A stretch of DNA of 64,000 bases from Neisseria gonorrhoeae (GTDB lineage Bacteria > Pseudomonadota > Gammaproteobacteria > Burkholderiales > Neisseriaceae). Under the pieces are notes generated by a model. That model did no database searches. It was not told the DNA's origin and saw only the letters and a program-made list of their open reading frames with translations. Below are positions 55,161 to 63,755 of this stretch, piece by piece. The stretch covers positions 1 to 64,000 of the forward strand of contig NZ_QNRU01000005.1 in the NCBI RefSeq assembly GCF_003315235.1, written 5' to 3'. Position 1 is the stretch's first letter. The number at the start of each line of letters is the position of its first letter. The translations under genes and the position numbers were made by a program.

Positions 55161-56471
55161 TCAAGGTTTTTTCCTGATTGCCGCCGCGCCTAAAAACCGC
55201 CTTTCGCGCTTAATCAAAAATACCGCCAACGGAATATTGCCCAAGGAGACAATCAGATACAGCAGGGAAATGCTGTCAAACAAAAACAGCAATACCGCGC
55301 TCAAAACGGCGGCGGAAACCATAAAGATGCCGTTAACGATATTGTTGGCGGCAACGGCGCGGGCGCGGAAAGTCTCGCTGCTGGCGGTTTGCAGCCAGGT
55401 ATAGAGCGGAACGGAGAAAAATCCGCCGAAAAAGCCGATCAGCGTCATCACCGCCATCACGGGGTATGCCCATCCTTGCGATAAAAACCAAAAAATGCCG
55501 TTCAGCCCTTCAAAACGGTGTCCGTGCGTCAGCCACACCAAAACCAGGCCGCAAACCGTCAAACCCAACGCACCAACCGTTACCCAAGCCAACATCAGCC
55601 GTTCCCTGCCGAACTTGGCACACAGTACCGAACCGGCGGCAATACCGATGGAAAACAAAGCAAGCATCAGGTTAAAAACATTATCGTTGCCGCCCAAATG
55701 GATTTGGGTAAAGGTCGGCAGTTGCGTGGTATAAACCGCGCCGACAAACCAAAACCACGAGATGCCGATAATGGCGGTAAAAACGGGATTGTGCCGCACC
55801 GTTTCACGCAGCAGGGATTTTGTACCACGGACAATATTCCACTCGATTTGGGTATCGGCAGCCTTGGCGGGTACGGACGGCATAAACAGGCTGCCGGCCG
55901 TTCCTCCGACGGCGACCAGCAAAACCAGTATCCCGACAATATAAGGCGGCGCGCCGGCAACCGCCGTTCCCAAAATCTGACCAAACAGGATGGCGACAAA
56001 CGTACCGGATTCAATCAGGCTGTTGCCCATCATCAGCTCGTTGTCGTCGAGATAATCGGGCAGAATGGCATATTTAAGCGGGCCGAACAGCGTCGATTGC
56101 GCGCCCATGCAAAACAGACAGAGCAAGAGCAGCGGGGCTGACCGGATATAAAACCCGTATGCCGCCACCGCCATAATGATGATTTCCAGCACCTTGACCC
56201 AACGCGCCAAAACGGCCTTGTCGAATTTGTTACCCAACTGCCCCGACAGCGCGGAAAACAGGAAATACGGCAAAATAAACAGCAGTGCGCCCAAGTTCAA
56301 CATCTGTCCGGCAGGCAGAACGCCGTTTTGCCCCAAACCGTAAAACCCGATCATGACAAACAGCGCGGTTTTGAACACATTGTCATTGAACGCGCCGAGA
56401 AACTGCGTAGCGAAAAGAGGCCCGAAACGGCGGCTTTTAACCAGTCCCAAACCGCCTTTTTTAGCGTCCAT
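55161..56471 (-). CDS. MFS transporter, LplT-like lysophospholipid carrier
   Basis: The 436-residue inner-membrane protein has about 12 spans. It opens RFGPLFATQFLGAFNDNVFKTALFVMIGFY, the LplT-type signature, and has the loop QSTLFGPLKYAILPDYL typical of LplT/Aas-associated carriers that flip lysophosphatidylethanolamine. No acyltransferase (aas) domain or neighbour is visible here. AAGGAAAA precedes the ATG at 56471, which overlaps ccoS by 11 bases. Confidence 0.85.
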   Translation of the reverse strand: MDAKKGGLGLVKSRRFGPLFATQFLGAFNDNVFKTALFVMIGFYGLGQNGVLPAGQMLNLGALLFILPYFLFSALSGQLGNKFDKAVLARWVKVLEIIIMAVAAYGFYIRSAPLLLLCLFCMGAQSTLFGPLKYAILPDYLDDNELMMGNSLIESGTFVAILFGQILGTAVAGAPPYIVGILVLLVAVGGTAGSLFMPSVPAKAADTQIEWNIVRGTKSLLRETVRHNPVFTAIIGISWFWFVGAVYTTQLPTFTQIHLGGNDNVFNLMLALFSIGIAAGSVLCAKFGRERLMLAWVTVGALGLTVCGLVLVWLTHGHRFEGLNGIFWFLSQGWAYPVMAVMTLIGFFGGFFSVPLYTWLQTASSETFRARAVAANNIVNGIFMVSAAVLSAVLLFLFDSISLLYLIVSLGNIPLAVFLIKRERRFLGAAAIRKKP

Positions 56472-56646
56472 CGTTTTCCTTCTCTTTTTCAATCAGTTTA
56501 CTTGTCGAATCATCATCCATCAAAATGCGGTGCGCCGGTCCTTCCAAATCGTCAAACTGTCCGTTTTTGCCCGACCACCAGAAAAACCAGCCGATGACAA
56601 ATGCCAAAATAATGCTGATGGGCACCAGAATAAACATACTTTCCAT
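56461..56646 (-). CDS. ccoS: Cytochrome cbb3 oxidase maturation protein CcoS
   Basis: This 61-residue protein has one N-terminal membrane span (MFILVPISIILAFVIGWFFWW), then the CcoS signature SGKNGQFDDLEGPAHRILMDDD. CcoS is needed for copper and heme insertion into cbb3 oxidase, the sole terminal oxidase type in pathogenic Neisseria. It is distant from ccoNOP here. Its ATG shares a base with the upstream stop (TGATG). Confidence 0.93.
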   Translation of the reverse strand: MESMFILVPISIILAFVIGWFFWWSGKNGQFDDLEGPAHRILMDDDSTSKLIEKEKENDGR

Positions 56647-56945
56647 CACATATTCCCTATCAAATCGTTCAAAACAAAAGTCTGCCCTGACACGGTCAGA
56701 TATTCGTTACGCAAAGTTCCGACGGGGGCTTCGTCAAAAAACAGCTCGATACGGTCTTTGACCACGCGCCAATATTGGGGAATTTCCGTCTGACCGAACG
56801 GCGACAGGACATGGTTGCCCGTCCCATCTTCCAATTTAACGGCAAAACGCCCGCTCTGCAGCCGTGCTTCCGATTCGTCGTCGGCAAGAAGGATGAAAAA
56901 GCCTATATGCCGTCCCGATTGGTCATGAATACTGAAATAATGCAT
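56646..56945 (-). CDS. Conserved-looking hypothetical protein upstream of ccoS
   Basis: The 99-residue soluble protein (MHYFSIHDQSGRHIGFFILL onward) has no membrane span and no motif that I recognise. GGGGA lies at good distance before the ATG at 56945. It is translationally coupled to ccoS, and the ccoS gene in turn overlaps the transporter gene, so the three form one operon. Coupling hints at a role in respiratory or envelope maturation, no more. Confidence 0.7.
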   Translation of the reverse strand: MHYFSIHDQSGRHIGFFILLADDESEARLQSGRFAVKLEDGTGNHVLSPFGQTEIPQYWRVVKDRIELFFDEAPVGTLRNEYLTVSGQTFVLNDLIGNM

Positions 56946-57295
56946 AAATTCCCCACCCGCCTTTTTTCAGACGGCATCAACTAAAAACAGGGCGAATGTA
57001 CCAGTTTGGACGGGAAAAATGCAAAGAAATTCTCCCTCCCCCAGCCGAAAACACCGGCAAACCGCATATCCCCCTTTTTTCCGTCAAAATACCCGACTTC
57101 CGCCATTTTCACGCAAACGCCCGATTAAGCCAAGCAATTGCAAAGATTTTTTGCTAGAATAGCCTGCTTCTTTTATCAACCGTTTCAGACGGCTCCACTA
57201 CTTTCCCGTCAAGGAAAGCAAAGCGGATTCGGCACGAATCCGATTAGTATCCGTGTCCGATTCCAATGCCGTCTGAAACTTTCCGGAGTAAGAAA
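56946..57295. other. Intergenic region upstream of ackA
   Basis: It holds a stem of CGGATTCG and CGAATCCG with a 3-base loop (57224-57242), two DUS copies (57185, 57269), and the promoter candidate listed separately. There is no gene. The stem lies in the expected 5' leader of ackA. Confidence 0.5.
57152..57160 (+). promoter_or_regulatory. Extended -10 promoter candidate for ackA
   Basis: TGCTAGAAT lies 136 bases before the ackA start. No strong -35 is present. Transcription from here would include the 57224-57242 stem. Confidence 0.5.
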
Positions 57296-58492
57296 ATGTC
57301 CCAAAAATTGATCTTGGTTTTGAACTGCGGCAGCTCGTCCCTCAAAGGCGCGGTCCTGGATAACGGCAGCGGCGAAGTCCTGCTGAGCTGCCTTGCCGAA
57401 AAACTCAACCTGCCCGATGCCTACATTACATTCAAAGTAAACGGCGAAAAACACAAAGTCGATCTGTCCGCACACCCCGACCACACCGGCGCGGTCGAAG
57501 CCCTGATGGAAGAACTCGAAGCCCACGGCCTCGACAGCCGCATCGGCGCCATCGGCCACCGCGTCGTCAGCGGCGGCGAACTGTACAACGAATCCATCCT
57601 CGTTGACGACGAAGTCATCGCCGGCATCGAAAAATGCATCCCGCTCGCTCCTCTGCACAATCCCGCCCACCTCTTGGGCCTGCGTGCCGCGCAAAGCATT
57701 TTCAAAGGCCTGCCCAACGTCGTCGTATTCGATACCTCCTTCCACCAAACCATGCCCGAAGTCGCCTACAAATACGCCGTTCCGCAGGAGTTGTATGAAA
57801 AATACGGCCTGCGCCGCTACGGCGCGCACGGTACCAGCTACCGCTTCGTTGCCGACGAAACCGCGCACTTCCTCGGCAAAGACAAAAAAGACCTGCGTAT
57901 GGTCATTGCCCACTTGGGCAACGGCGCATCCATCACCGCCGTCGCCAACGGAGAATCGCGCGACACCAGTATGGGCCTGACCCCGCTGGAAGGGCTGGTA
58001 ATGGGTACGCGCAGCGGCGACATCGATCCTTCCGTATTCGGCTTCCTCGCCGAAAACGCCAATATGACCATTGCCCAAATCACCGACATGCTGAACAAAA
58101 AATCCGGCCTGCTCGGCATTTCCGGCCTGTCCAACGACTGCCGCACCATTGAAGAAGAAGCCGCCAAGGGGCATAAAGGCGCGAAATTGGCCTTGGATAT
58201 GTTTATCTACCGCCTTGCCAAATACATCGGCAGTATGGCGGTTGCCGCAGGCGGCTTGGACGCACTGGTCTTTACCGGCGGTATCGGCGAAAACTCCGAC
58301 ATCATCCGCGAACGCGTAATCGGCTACTTGGGCTTCCTCGGTCTGAACATCGACCAAGAAGCCAACCTGAAAGCCCGCTTCGGCAACGCCGGCGTGATTA
58401 CCACTGCCGACAGCAAAGCCGTTGCCGTGGTCATTCCGACCAACGAAGAGCTGATGATTGCCCACGATACCGCCCGTTTGAGCGGTCTGTAA
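57296..58492 (+). CDS. ackA: Acetate kinase
   Basis: AckA makes acetate and ATP from acetyl phosphate. The 398-residue protein has the ASKHA-fold marks LVLNCGSSSLKGAVL (residues 6-20), HRVVSGGELYNES, VFDTSFHQTMPE, IAHLGNGASITAVANGESRDTSMG and VFTGGIGENSDIIRERV. CGGAG precedes the ATG at 57296; a DUS lies just upstream. A strong intrinsic terminator follows. pta is not in this window. Confidence 0.97.
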   Translation: MSQKLILVLNCGSSSLKGAVLDNGSGEVLLSCLAEKLNLPDAYITFKVNGEKHKVDLSAHPDHTGAVEALMEELEAHGLDSRIGAIGHRVVSGGELYNESILVDDEVIAGIEKCIPLAPLHNPAHLLGLRAAQSIFKGLPNVVVFDTSFHQTMPEVAYKYAVPQELYEKYGLRRYGAHGTSYRFVADETAHFLGKDKKDLRMVIAHLGNGASITAVANGESRDTSMGLTPLEGLVMGTRSGDIDPSVFGFLAENANMTIAQITDMLNKKSGLLGISGLSNDCRTIEEEAAKGHKGAKLALDMFIYRLAKYIGSMAVAAGGLDALVFTGGIGENSDIIRERVIGYLGFLGLNIDQEANLKARFGNAGVITTADSKAVAVVIPTNEELMIAHDTARLSGL

Positions 58493-58510
58493 GGTTTTAT
58501 CCTCACGCGA

Positions 58511-58540
58511 ACTGCCTCCGGAAACGGAGGCAGTTTTTTT
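58511..58540 (+). terminator. Strong intrinsic terminator of ackA
   Basis: CTGCCTCCG pairs with CGGAGGCAG around GAAA, followed by seven or more T. The T run merges into a CREE end. Confidence 0.95.
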
Positions 58541-58645
58541 ATAGTGGATTAAATTTAAACCGGTACAGCGTTGCCTCGCCTTGCCGTACTATTTGTACTC
58601 TCTGCGGCTTCGTCGCCTTGTCCTGATTTTTGTTAATCCACTATA
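58540..58645. repeat. Correia element (CREE), short form about 106 bp
   Basis: TATAGTGGATTAAATTTAAA begins it at the last T of the ackA terminator, and GTTAATCCACTATA ends it. Insertion directly behind the terminator leaves ackA intact. Confidence 0.93.
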
Positions 58646-58839
58646 TCCGGCTTTCCATGCTTAAACAGCACTACCTCTTTTCAGACATTGACGGTTGCAG
58701 CCGCCTACCTGAACATTAATGATTGACTATTTTTTAATCATGTTATTATTTTCCATAAAATACATGGCATTAAGATGTTTTTCCACAAAAGATACACACA
58801 CCGGCAAACACCGGCTGTGTTTATCTTTTCTTATGCCTA
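58646..58839. other. AT-rich gap between CREE and copy B repeat
   Basis: A partial third copy of the 93-bp repeat start (TTTTTTAATCATG near 58730) and an imperfect inverted repeat GATACACACACCGG / CCGGCTGTGTTTATC (58789-58825) are visible. No gene. Confidence 0.4.
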
Positions 58840-58932
58840 CTTTTTAATCATCGTATTTTTATCTTTTAATTTCAATACGCAAACCGACTTATACACACGG
58901 TTTTCACATCTTTGGACTGCTTCCGTGTGTAT
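58840..58932. repeat. 93-bp diverged repeat, copy B
   Basis: It is the gap-free partner of 55041-55133. It holds TTATACACA (DnaA-box-like) and a perfect 10-bp inverted repeat ATACACACGG / CCGTGTGTAT. The whole AT-rich stretch 58700-58935 could be an ATR element. Confidence 0.6.
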
Positions 58933-58960
58933 AGCGGATATTGCCGTTTTCCTGTCTGAC

Positions 58961-58994
58961 AAAAATGCCGTCTGAGAACTTCAGACGGCATTTG
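58961..58994 (-). terminator. DUS hairpin terminator of dsbD
   Basis: AAATGCCGTCTGAGAAC (one-base variant) faces TTCAGACGGCATTT, 12 bases past the dsbD stop. Confidence 0.8.
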
Positions 58995-59005
58995 AAACAT
59001 CGGAA

Positions 59006-60811
59006 TCAGCGGTTTTGTTCATACCACTCGATAAACTTGTCTGCTTTGACAAAACCCAGCAGCGGCTCGCTGCGGCTGCCGTCGGCGCGGACGACAAACA
59101 CGCCCGGCGGCCCGAACAGACCGTATTCTTTCAACAACGCCTGATGTTCGGGCGTGTTGGCGGTTACGTCGATCTGGAAAAAGCGTTCCATATCGACTGC
59201 CTGATGCACTTCCGGCTGATTGAGCGTGTAAACCGCCATTTCTTTGCAGGAAATGCACCAGTCGGCATAAAAATCCAAAACGACAGGTTTGTCGGGATGT
59301 TCTTTCAACGCCGTATCCATCGCTGCCTTCAGCGCGGCAGTATCGGCAAACATTTTGCCGTGTTCCGAAAATTTGCCTGCTTCGGCCGGCGGATTGAGGG
59401 TCAAGAAATGGTGCAGCGCGGTCGTTTTGCCGTTTGCGCCCTGCCAGCCGAACCACGCGCCGCCTATCAGCAATATGCTGCCCAATGCGAATGCCACAGC
59501 TTTCGGACGGCGTTTCTGCCTGCGTCCGTTGACCAGCAGCATAAAGGCAGGAACCAGCATCAGCAGCGTGTACAGCGCGACGACGAGATAATAGGGCAAA
59601 TGCGGCGTGGCGAGGTAAACGGCGACGGCAAGCAGGATAAAGCCGAAAGCGTATTTGACGGCATTCATCCAATCGCCCGCCTTAGGCAGGATATGTCCTC
59701 CGAACGTGCCGATGGCAATCAGCGGCACGCCGGTGCCCAACGCCAAAGTGTAAAGTGCCAAACCGCCCAAAACCGCATCGCCCGTCTGACCGATATAGCC
59801 CAAGGCAAACGCCAGCGGCGGGGCGACGCACGGTCCGACAATCAGTGCGGACAGAATGCCCATAATAAAGACGGAAACGATTTTACCGCCGGAGAGCCTG
59901 CTGCTCTGGTTTTGGAAATATGACTGTACGGCGTTGGGAAGCTGGATGTTGAACAGCCCGAACATAGACAGCGCCAAGACGACCATCAAAGCCGATGCCG
60001 CCAACACGACCCAAGCCTGCTGCAACCATACGGTCAGCAGCGCGCCCGTCAGTCCGGCAACAATGCCGACCAGCGTATAAGTCAGAGCCAAACCCTGAAC
60101 ATAAACGACGGACAGCACAAACGCCCGCGCCTTGCCCGCCTTTTTGTCACCGACCACGATACTGGACACAATCGGCAACAGGGGATACATACAAGCGGTA
60201 AAACTCAGGCCCAAACCGGCGAGAAAAAACGCCAAAAGATTGGCGTTGAGCGTATCCCAAGACAGCTTGAAACGGCCGTCGCCACCCTCGTCCCCCTTCG
60301 GGGGCGGCAACGCCCCGCTGCCGTTTTGAGAGGAAGGCTGCAAAAAACGGTCTTTGGCGGATGCCGGTTCGTCGGTTTGCGGATGGTAAGTGCCGTTGCC
60401 GGAAATATCAAACTCGGTATCCACGGGCGGATAGCACACGCCGGCTTCGGCACAGCCCTGATAGGTCAAAACCAATTTATACGGTTCGCCGACAGCCTTT
60501 GCATAAGGAAAGGCAACCTGCGCCTCGTGATGGTGAACCGTCTGCCTGCCGAAAAACTCGTCTTCCTTCTCTTCGCCCTTACTGAAAGAAGGCTGTCCCA
60601 ACAAATCCGCCGGATCGGTCTTGCCGACGATTTTCGCCTGATACATATAGTATCCGTCGGCAATCCTGAAACGGACGTTCACGCCGTCGTCGGCAACAGT
60701 AAGCTCCGGCGCGAATGCCTTTTCCGGCGGCAGCAGATCGTTCGCATCCAGCGCGAAAGCCCGTCCGCACAACATCAAAAATACGGCGAACAGGCAAATC
60801 AGTTTTTTCAT
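59006..60811 (-). CDS. dsbD: Thiol:disulfide interchange protein DsbD
   Basis: DsbD carries reducing power from thioredoxin across the inner membrane to periplasmic proteins. The 601-residue protein has a signal peptide (MKKLICLFAVFLMLCGRAFA) and an N-terminal domain with YQGCAEAGVCYPP. Eight membrane spans follow with cysteines in FTACMYPLLPI and VGPCVAPPLAFALG, then a C-terminal thioredoxin domain with DWCISCKEM. All three cysteine pairs are present. The ribosome-binding site is weak. It is divergent from the DUF1841 gene. Confidence 0.96.
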   Translation of the reverse strand: MKKLICLFAVFLMLCGRAFALDANDLLPPEKAFAPELTVADDGVNVRFRIADGYYMYQAKIVGKTDPADLLGQPSFSKGEEKEDEFFGRQTVHHHEAQVAFPYAKAVGEPYKLVLTYQGCAEAGVCYPPVDTEFDISGNGTYHPQTDEPASAKDRFLQPSSQNGSGALPPPKGDEGGDGRFKLSWDTLNANLLAFFLAGLGLSFTACMYPLLPIVSSIVVGDKKAGKARAFVLSVVYVQGLALTYTLVGIVAGLTGALLTVWLQQAWVVLAASALMVVLALSMFGLFNIQLPNAVQSYFQNQSSRLSGGKIVSVFIMGILSALIVGPCVAPPLAFALGYIGQTGDAVLGGLALYTLALGTGVPLIAIGTFGGHILPKAGDWMNAVKYAFGFILLAVAVYLATPHLPYYLVVALYTLLMLVPAFMLLVNGRRQKRRPKAVAFALGSILLIGGAWFGWQGANGKTTALHHFLTLNPPAEAGKFSEHGKMFADTAALKAAMDTALKEHPDKPVVLDFYADWCISCKEMAVYTLNQPEVHQAVDMERFFQIDVTANTPEHQALLKEYGLFGPPGVFVVRADGSRSEPLLGFVKADKFIEWYEQNR

Positions 60812-60937
60812 AATCGAATCCGTTTCAGACAAATAATTTGTCCGCATTATAAATGGTAAGGTTGACGGTAGGATTTAATTTATGTAAAACCCGCCATTAT
60901 CCGAACCTATTTCCATAAACATCTTATCGGACCCGCC

Positions 60938-61408
60938 ATGTACGATGTCAATACCCACGATGTCCGCCGCTTTTTCGCCCGCGTGTGGCAGCAGCGGCTC
61001 AATCCGCTGCAATTGGGCGCGTTGGAACAGAAAGCCCTCCGCATTGTCGAAGCCCATCCCGAATACCACCGTTATCTCGAACGCATCGAAGACCATCTGG
61101 ACACCGACTGGCTGCCCGAAAACGGCGAAAGCAACCCCTTCCTGCATATGTCGCTGCATTTGTCCGTCCAAGAACAGGCGGGCATAGACCAGCCGCACGG
61201 CATACGCGCCATCCACGACACCCTGTGCGCCAAACGCGGCTGGCCGGAAGCCGAACACGAAATGATGGAGGCACTGGCGGAAACACTGTGGACGGCGCAA
61301 CGCTACGGTACCGGTTTGGATGTCAATTTCTACATGACCCGACTGCGCAAACTCATCGGCTTGGGTGCAGAGGATCAAGCCAGGTTAAACCCGCATGAAA
61401 TCGCCTGA
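60938..61408 (+). CDS. DUF1841 family protein
   Basis: The 156-residue protein has the DUF1841 pattern: NTHDVRRFFARVWQQRLNPLQLGALEQ near the start, HPEYHRYLE, NPFLHMSLHLSVQEQ and the C-terminal EALAETLWTAQRYGTGLDVNFYMTRLR. The family is widespread in beta/gamma-proteobacteria and has no known function. It is likely cytoplasmic and helical. It is transcribed divergently from dsbD. Confidence 0.88.
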   Translation: MYDVNTHDVRRFFARVWQQRLNPLQLGALEQKALRIVEAHPEYHRYLERIEDHLDTDWLPENGESNPFLHMSLHLSVQEQAGIDQPHGIRAIHDTLCAKRGWPEAEHEMMEALAETLWTAQRYGTGLDVNFYMTRLRKLIGLGAEDQARLNPHEIA

Positions 61409-61426
61409 CCATACCGACCGCCTGCA

Positions 61427-61467
61427 AAATGCCGTCTGAAGCGGAACAACCCCTTTCAGACGGCATT
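61427..61467. terminator. Convergent inverted DUS terminator
   Basis: Opposed DUS copies with a 16-base loop lie between the DUF1841 gene and the minus-strand synthase gene. Confidence 0.75.
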
Positions 61468-61480
61468 CATTTTCCCCCAA

Positions 61481-62293
61481 TCATTTCCACAACGCGCGTT
61501 TCAACATAATCAACCAATCCTTCTTATCCAAAACGGGGCGTTGTGCAAACACATCGTATCGGCACGCGTCCAGTTTCTGCAAAATCAACTGCGCCCCCAA
61601 CACAATCATACGGAGTTCCAAACCGATACGCCCTTTCAATTCGCGCGCCAAAGGCGAACCCGCCTTCAGCATACGGAATGCACGCCGGCACTCATACGCC
61701 ATCAGCCGCTGAAACGCCGCATCCGCCCGTCCTGCTGCGATCTGTTCCTCAGAAACACCGAATTTCAACAAATCGTCCTGCGGGATATAAACCCTGCCCT
61801 TTTGCCAATCCACAGCTACATCCTGCCAAAAATTCACCAGTTGCAAAGCCGTACAAATACCGTCGCTTTGCGCTACGCACACCGCATCCGTTTTCCCGTA
61901 TAAAGCCAGCATAATGCGTCCGACAGGGTTGGCGGAACGCCGGCAATAATCGGTCAGATCGCCGAAATGCGCGTACCGCGTTTTAACCACATCCTGCGAA
62001 AACGCCGAGAGCAGATCATAAAACGGCTGCAAATCCAAACCGAACGGCACAACCGCCTCGGCATCCAATCGTGCAATCAAAGGATGCGCCGACCGGCCGC
62101 CCGATGCCAACACGTCCAACTCGCGCCGCAAACCCTCCAACCCCGACAACCTGGCTTCAGACGGCATACTGCCCTCGTCCGCCATATCGTCCGCCGTCCG
62201 TGCAAACGCATACACCGCATGAACCGGCTTCCTCAACCTGCGCGGCAAAATCAGCGAACCGACGGGAAAATTCTCATAATGCCCAACCGACAT
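61481..62293 (-). CDS. hpnC: HpnC-like squalene/phytoene synthase family protein
   Basis: The 270-residue protein starts MSVGHYENFPVGSLILPRRL, a close match to HpnC, and carries both aspartate-rich motifs of head-to-head prenyl synthases: RTADDMADEGS (near residue 40) and QLVNFWQDVAVDWQKGR (near residue 165). HpnC acts with HpnD and HpnE in squalene synthesis for hopanoids, but neither partner is in this window. GGAGAAGGT precedes the ATG at 62293, so I prefer it to the starts 5-6 codons upstream. The product made here is unknown. Confidence 0.85.
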   Translation of the reverse strand: MSVGHYENFPVGSLILPRRLRKPVHAVYAFARTADDMADEGSMPSEARLSGLEGLRRELDVLASGGRSAHPLIARLDAEAVVPFGLDLQPFYDLLSAFSQDVVKTRYAHFGDLTDYCRRSANPVGRIMLALYGKTDAVCVAQSDGICTALQLVNFWQDVAVDWQKGRVYIPQDDLLKFGVSEEQIAAGRADAAFQRLMAYECRRAFRMLKAGSPLARELKGRIGLELRMIVLGAQLILQKLDACRYDVFAQRPVLDKKDWLIMLKRALWK

Positions 62294-62313
62294 ACCTTCT
62301 CCATCCATCAAAC

Positions 62314-62356
62314 AAAATGCCGTCTGAAACGGAACAAACCCTTTTCAGACGGCATC
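62314..62356 (-). terminator. Inverted DUS terminator of the SlyD-like gene
   Basis: Opposed DUS copies with a 20-base loop, 24 bases past the stop. Confidence 0.75.
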
Positions 62357-62379
62357 AGATACCTCCAAGCTGCCGGCAA

Positions 62380-62862
62380 TCAGTGGTGGTAATGACCGTG
62401 CGAACCGTGGACATGACCGTGTGCGATTTCCTCATCGGATGCATCGCGCACGCTTTCAACCGTAGCTTTAAAGCGGATTTTCATGCCTGCCAAAGGATGG
62501 TTGCCGTCCACCACCGCCTTGCCGTCGGCAACATCGGTTACACGATAGACGACAACATCGCCGGTTTCAGGATCGTCGGCTTCAAACATCATGCCGACTT
62601 CGACTTCAACAGGGAACGCGCCCGCATCTTCAATACGGACCAACTCCGAATCCTGCTCGCCGAACGCATCGTCGGACGAAAGCGCCACATCGACCGTATC
62701 GCCGGCATCCTTACCGTGCAACGCCTCTTCCACCAAAGGGAAAATGCCGTCGTAACCGCCGTGCAGATACGCAATCGGTTCTTCGGTTTTATCCAAAAGC
62801 TGATTGTTGGCATCATACATCTCATAATGCAGCGAAACCACGGAATTTTTTGCAATAGCCAT
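62380..62862 (-). CDS. slyD: SlyD-like FKBP peptidyl-prolyl isomerase
   Basis: The 160-residue protein starts MAIAKNSVVSLHYEMYDANN and shows the FKBP core (YLHGGYDGIFPLVEEAL) with a chaperone-like insert (EDAGAFPVEVEVGMMFEADD) and NHPLAGMKIRFKATV. It ends in a histidine-rich tail (HGHVHGSHGHYHH) as in metal-binding SlyD. SlyD assists protein folding and nickel handling. AAAGGAC precedes the ATG at 62862; the longer frame upstream has no family support. Confidence 0.92.
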   Translation of the reverse strand: MAIAKNSVVSLHYEMYDANNQLLDKTEEPIAYLHGGYDGIFPLVEEALHGKDAGDTVDVALSSDDAFGEQDSELVRIEDAGAFPVEVEVGMMFEADDPETGDVVVYRVTDVADGKAVVDGNHPLAGMKIRFKATVESVRDASDEEIAHGHVHGSHGHYHH

Positions 62863-63334
62863 ATTTGTCCTTTCAGGAACAGCAGATTGATTACAGGCGC
62901 ATTCTAACACAACCGCCGCGCCGGCCGATTACCGTTAACCTGTTCATAAACTGTACGGCACATATTTCAATGTAAATTTTTGTTATTTTATTGCAGTGTA
63001 AATTTTTTACAACACTCTCAAAAACCATTCCGACCCATCTGCCGACTTCCCCAATCTGCCTTAATAAATCATACAAGATACTGAATTATATTAATCTCTA
63101 TAATATTTATCCCTATCGGATTTTTAACAGCAAAACCGTTTTACAGGATTTATCAATCCGCCCGCCAGAAAACTTTTCATTCAAACCTTTTTCCCATCTG
63201 TACGACATTGCAATCCCTTATTCCATGGTGCATAATTACGCAAATTCAGCGATGAATTTCCAACCCGGTTTGTAGCATGGTCGAAAAAGACCTATTTGTT
63301 TCAATAATTTAAATTGATTTTAAAGGTTACTAAA
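62863..63334. other. AT-rich intergenic region between slyD and lip
   Basis: It holds TATAAT at 63099-63104 and GCATAATT near 63230 as possible -10 boxes, without good -35 boxes, and a small hairpin AAATTC/GAATTT near 63250. There is no DUS pair and no gene. Confidence 0.4.
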
Positions 63335-63646
63335 ATGAAAAAATCCCTGTTTGCCGCTGCTTTGTTGTCTTTGGCTTTGGCTGCCTGCGGCGGAGAAAAA
63401 GCCGCTGAAGCTCCTGCTGCTGAGGCTTCCTCTACCGAGGCACCTGCTGCCGAAGCTCCCGCTGCCGAAGCACCTGCCGCCGAAGCACCTGCCGCCGAAG
63501 CACCTGCCGCCGAAGCTGCTGCTACCGAAGCACCTGCCGCCGAAGCTGCTGCTACCGAAGCACCTGCCGCCGAAGCTGCTGCTACCGAAGCACCTGCCGC
63601 TGAAGCTCCTGCTGCCGAAGCTCCTGCTGCCGAAGCTGCAAAATAA
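63335..63646 (+). CDS. lip: H.8 outer membrane lipoprotein (Lip)
   Basis: Lip is the H.8 antigen of pathogenic Neisseria. The 103-residue precursor has a signal peptide MKKSLFAAALLSLALAACGG with lipobox LAAC and Cys18. The rest is almost entirely pentapeptide repeats of the AAEAP type: I count 16 units, several of them ATEAP or AAEAA. AAAGG precedes the ATG. The function is uncertain. The repeat DNA is prone to changes in unit number. Confidence 0.97.
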   Translation: MKKSLFAAALLSLALAACGGEKAAEAPAAEASSTEAPAAEAPAAEAPAAEAPAAEAPAAEAAATEAPAAEAAATEAPAAEAAATEAPAAEAPAAEAPAAEAAK

Positions 63647-63660
63647 GCATTTTCCGCTTG

Positions 63661-63697
63661 CAAAAAAGCAGGATACGTTCAGTATCCTGCTTTTTTG
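63661..63697 (+). terminator. Strong intrinsic terminator of lip
   Basis: AAAAAAGCAGGATAC pairs with GTATCCTGCTTTTTT around a 5-base loop, 14 bases past the stop. A single DUS follows. Confidence 0.95.
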
Positions 63698-63755
63698 ATT
63701 TTTCAGACGGCATCAGATTCCCTTCCTCAATCTTCTCCCTACCCTTCCGACAAAC

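Noticed and set aside
58775-58975. Plus-strand open frame with a hydrophobic stretch, ending in a DUS
   Set aside because: It spans the AT-rich repeat and its hydrophobicity follows from T-rich codons; no ribosome-binding site.
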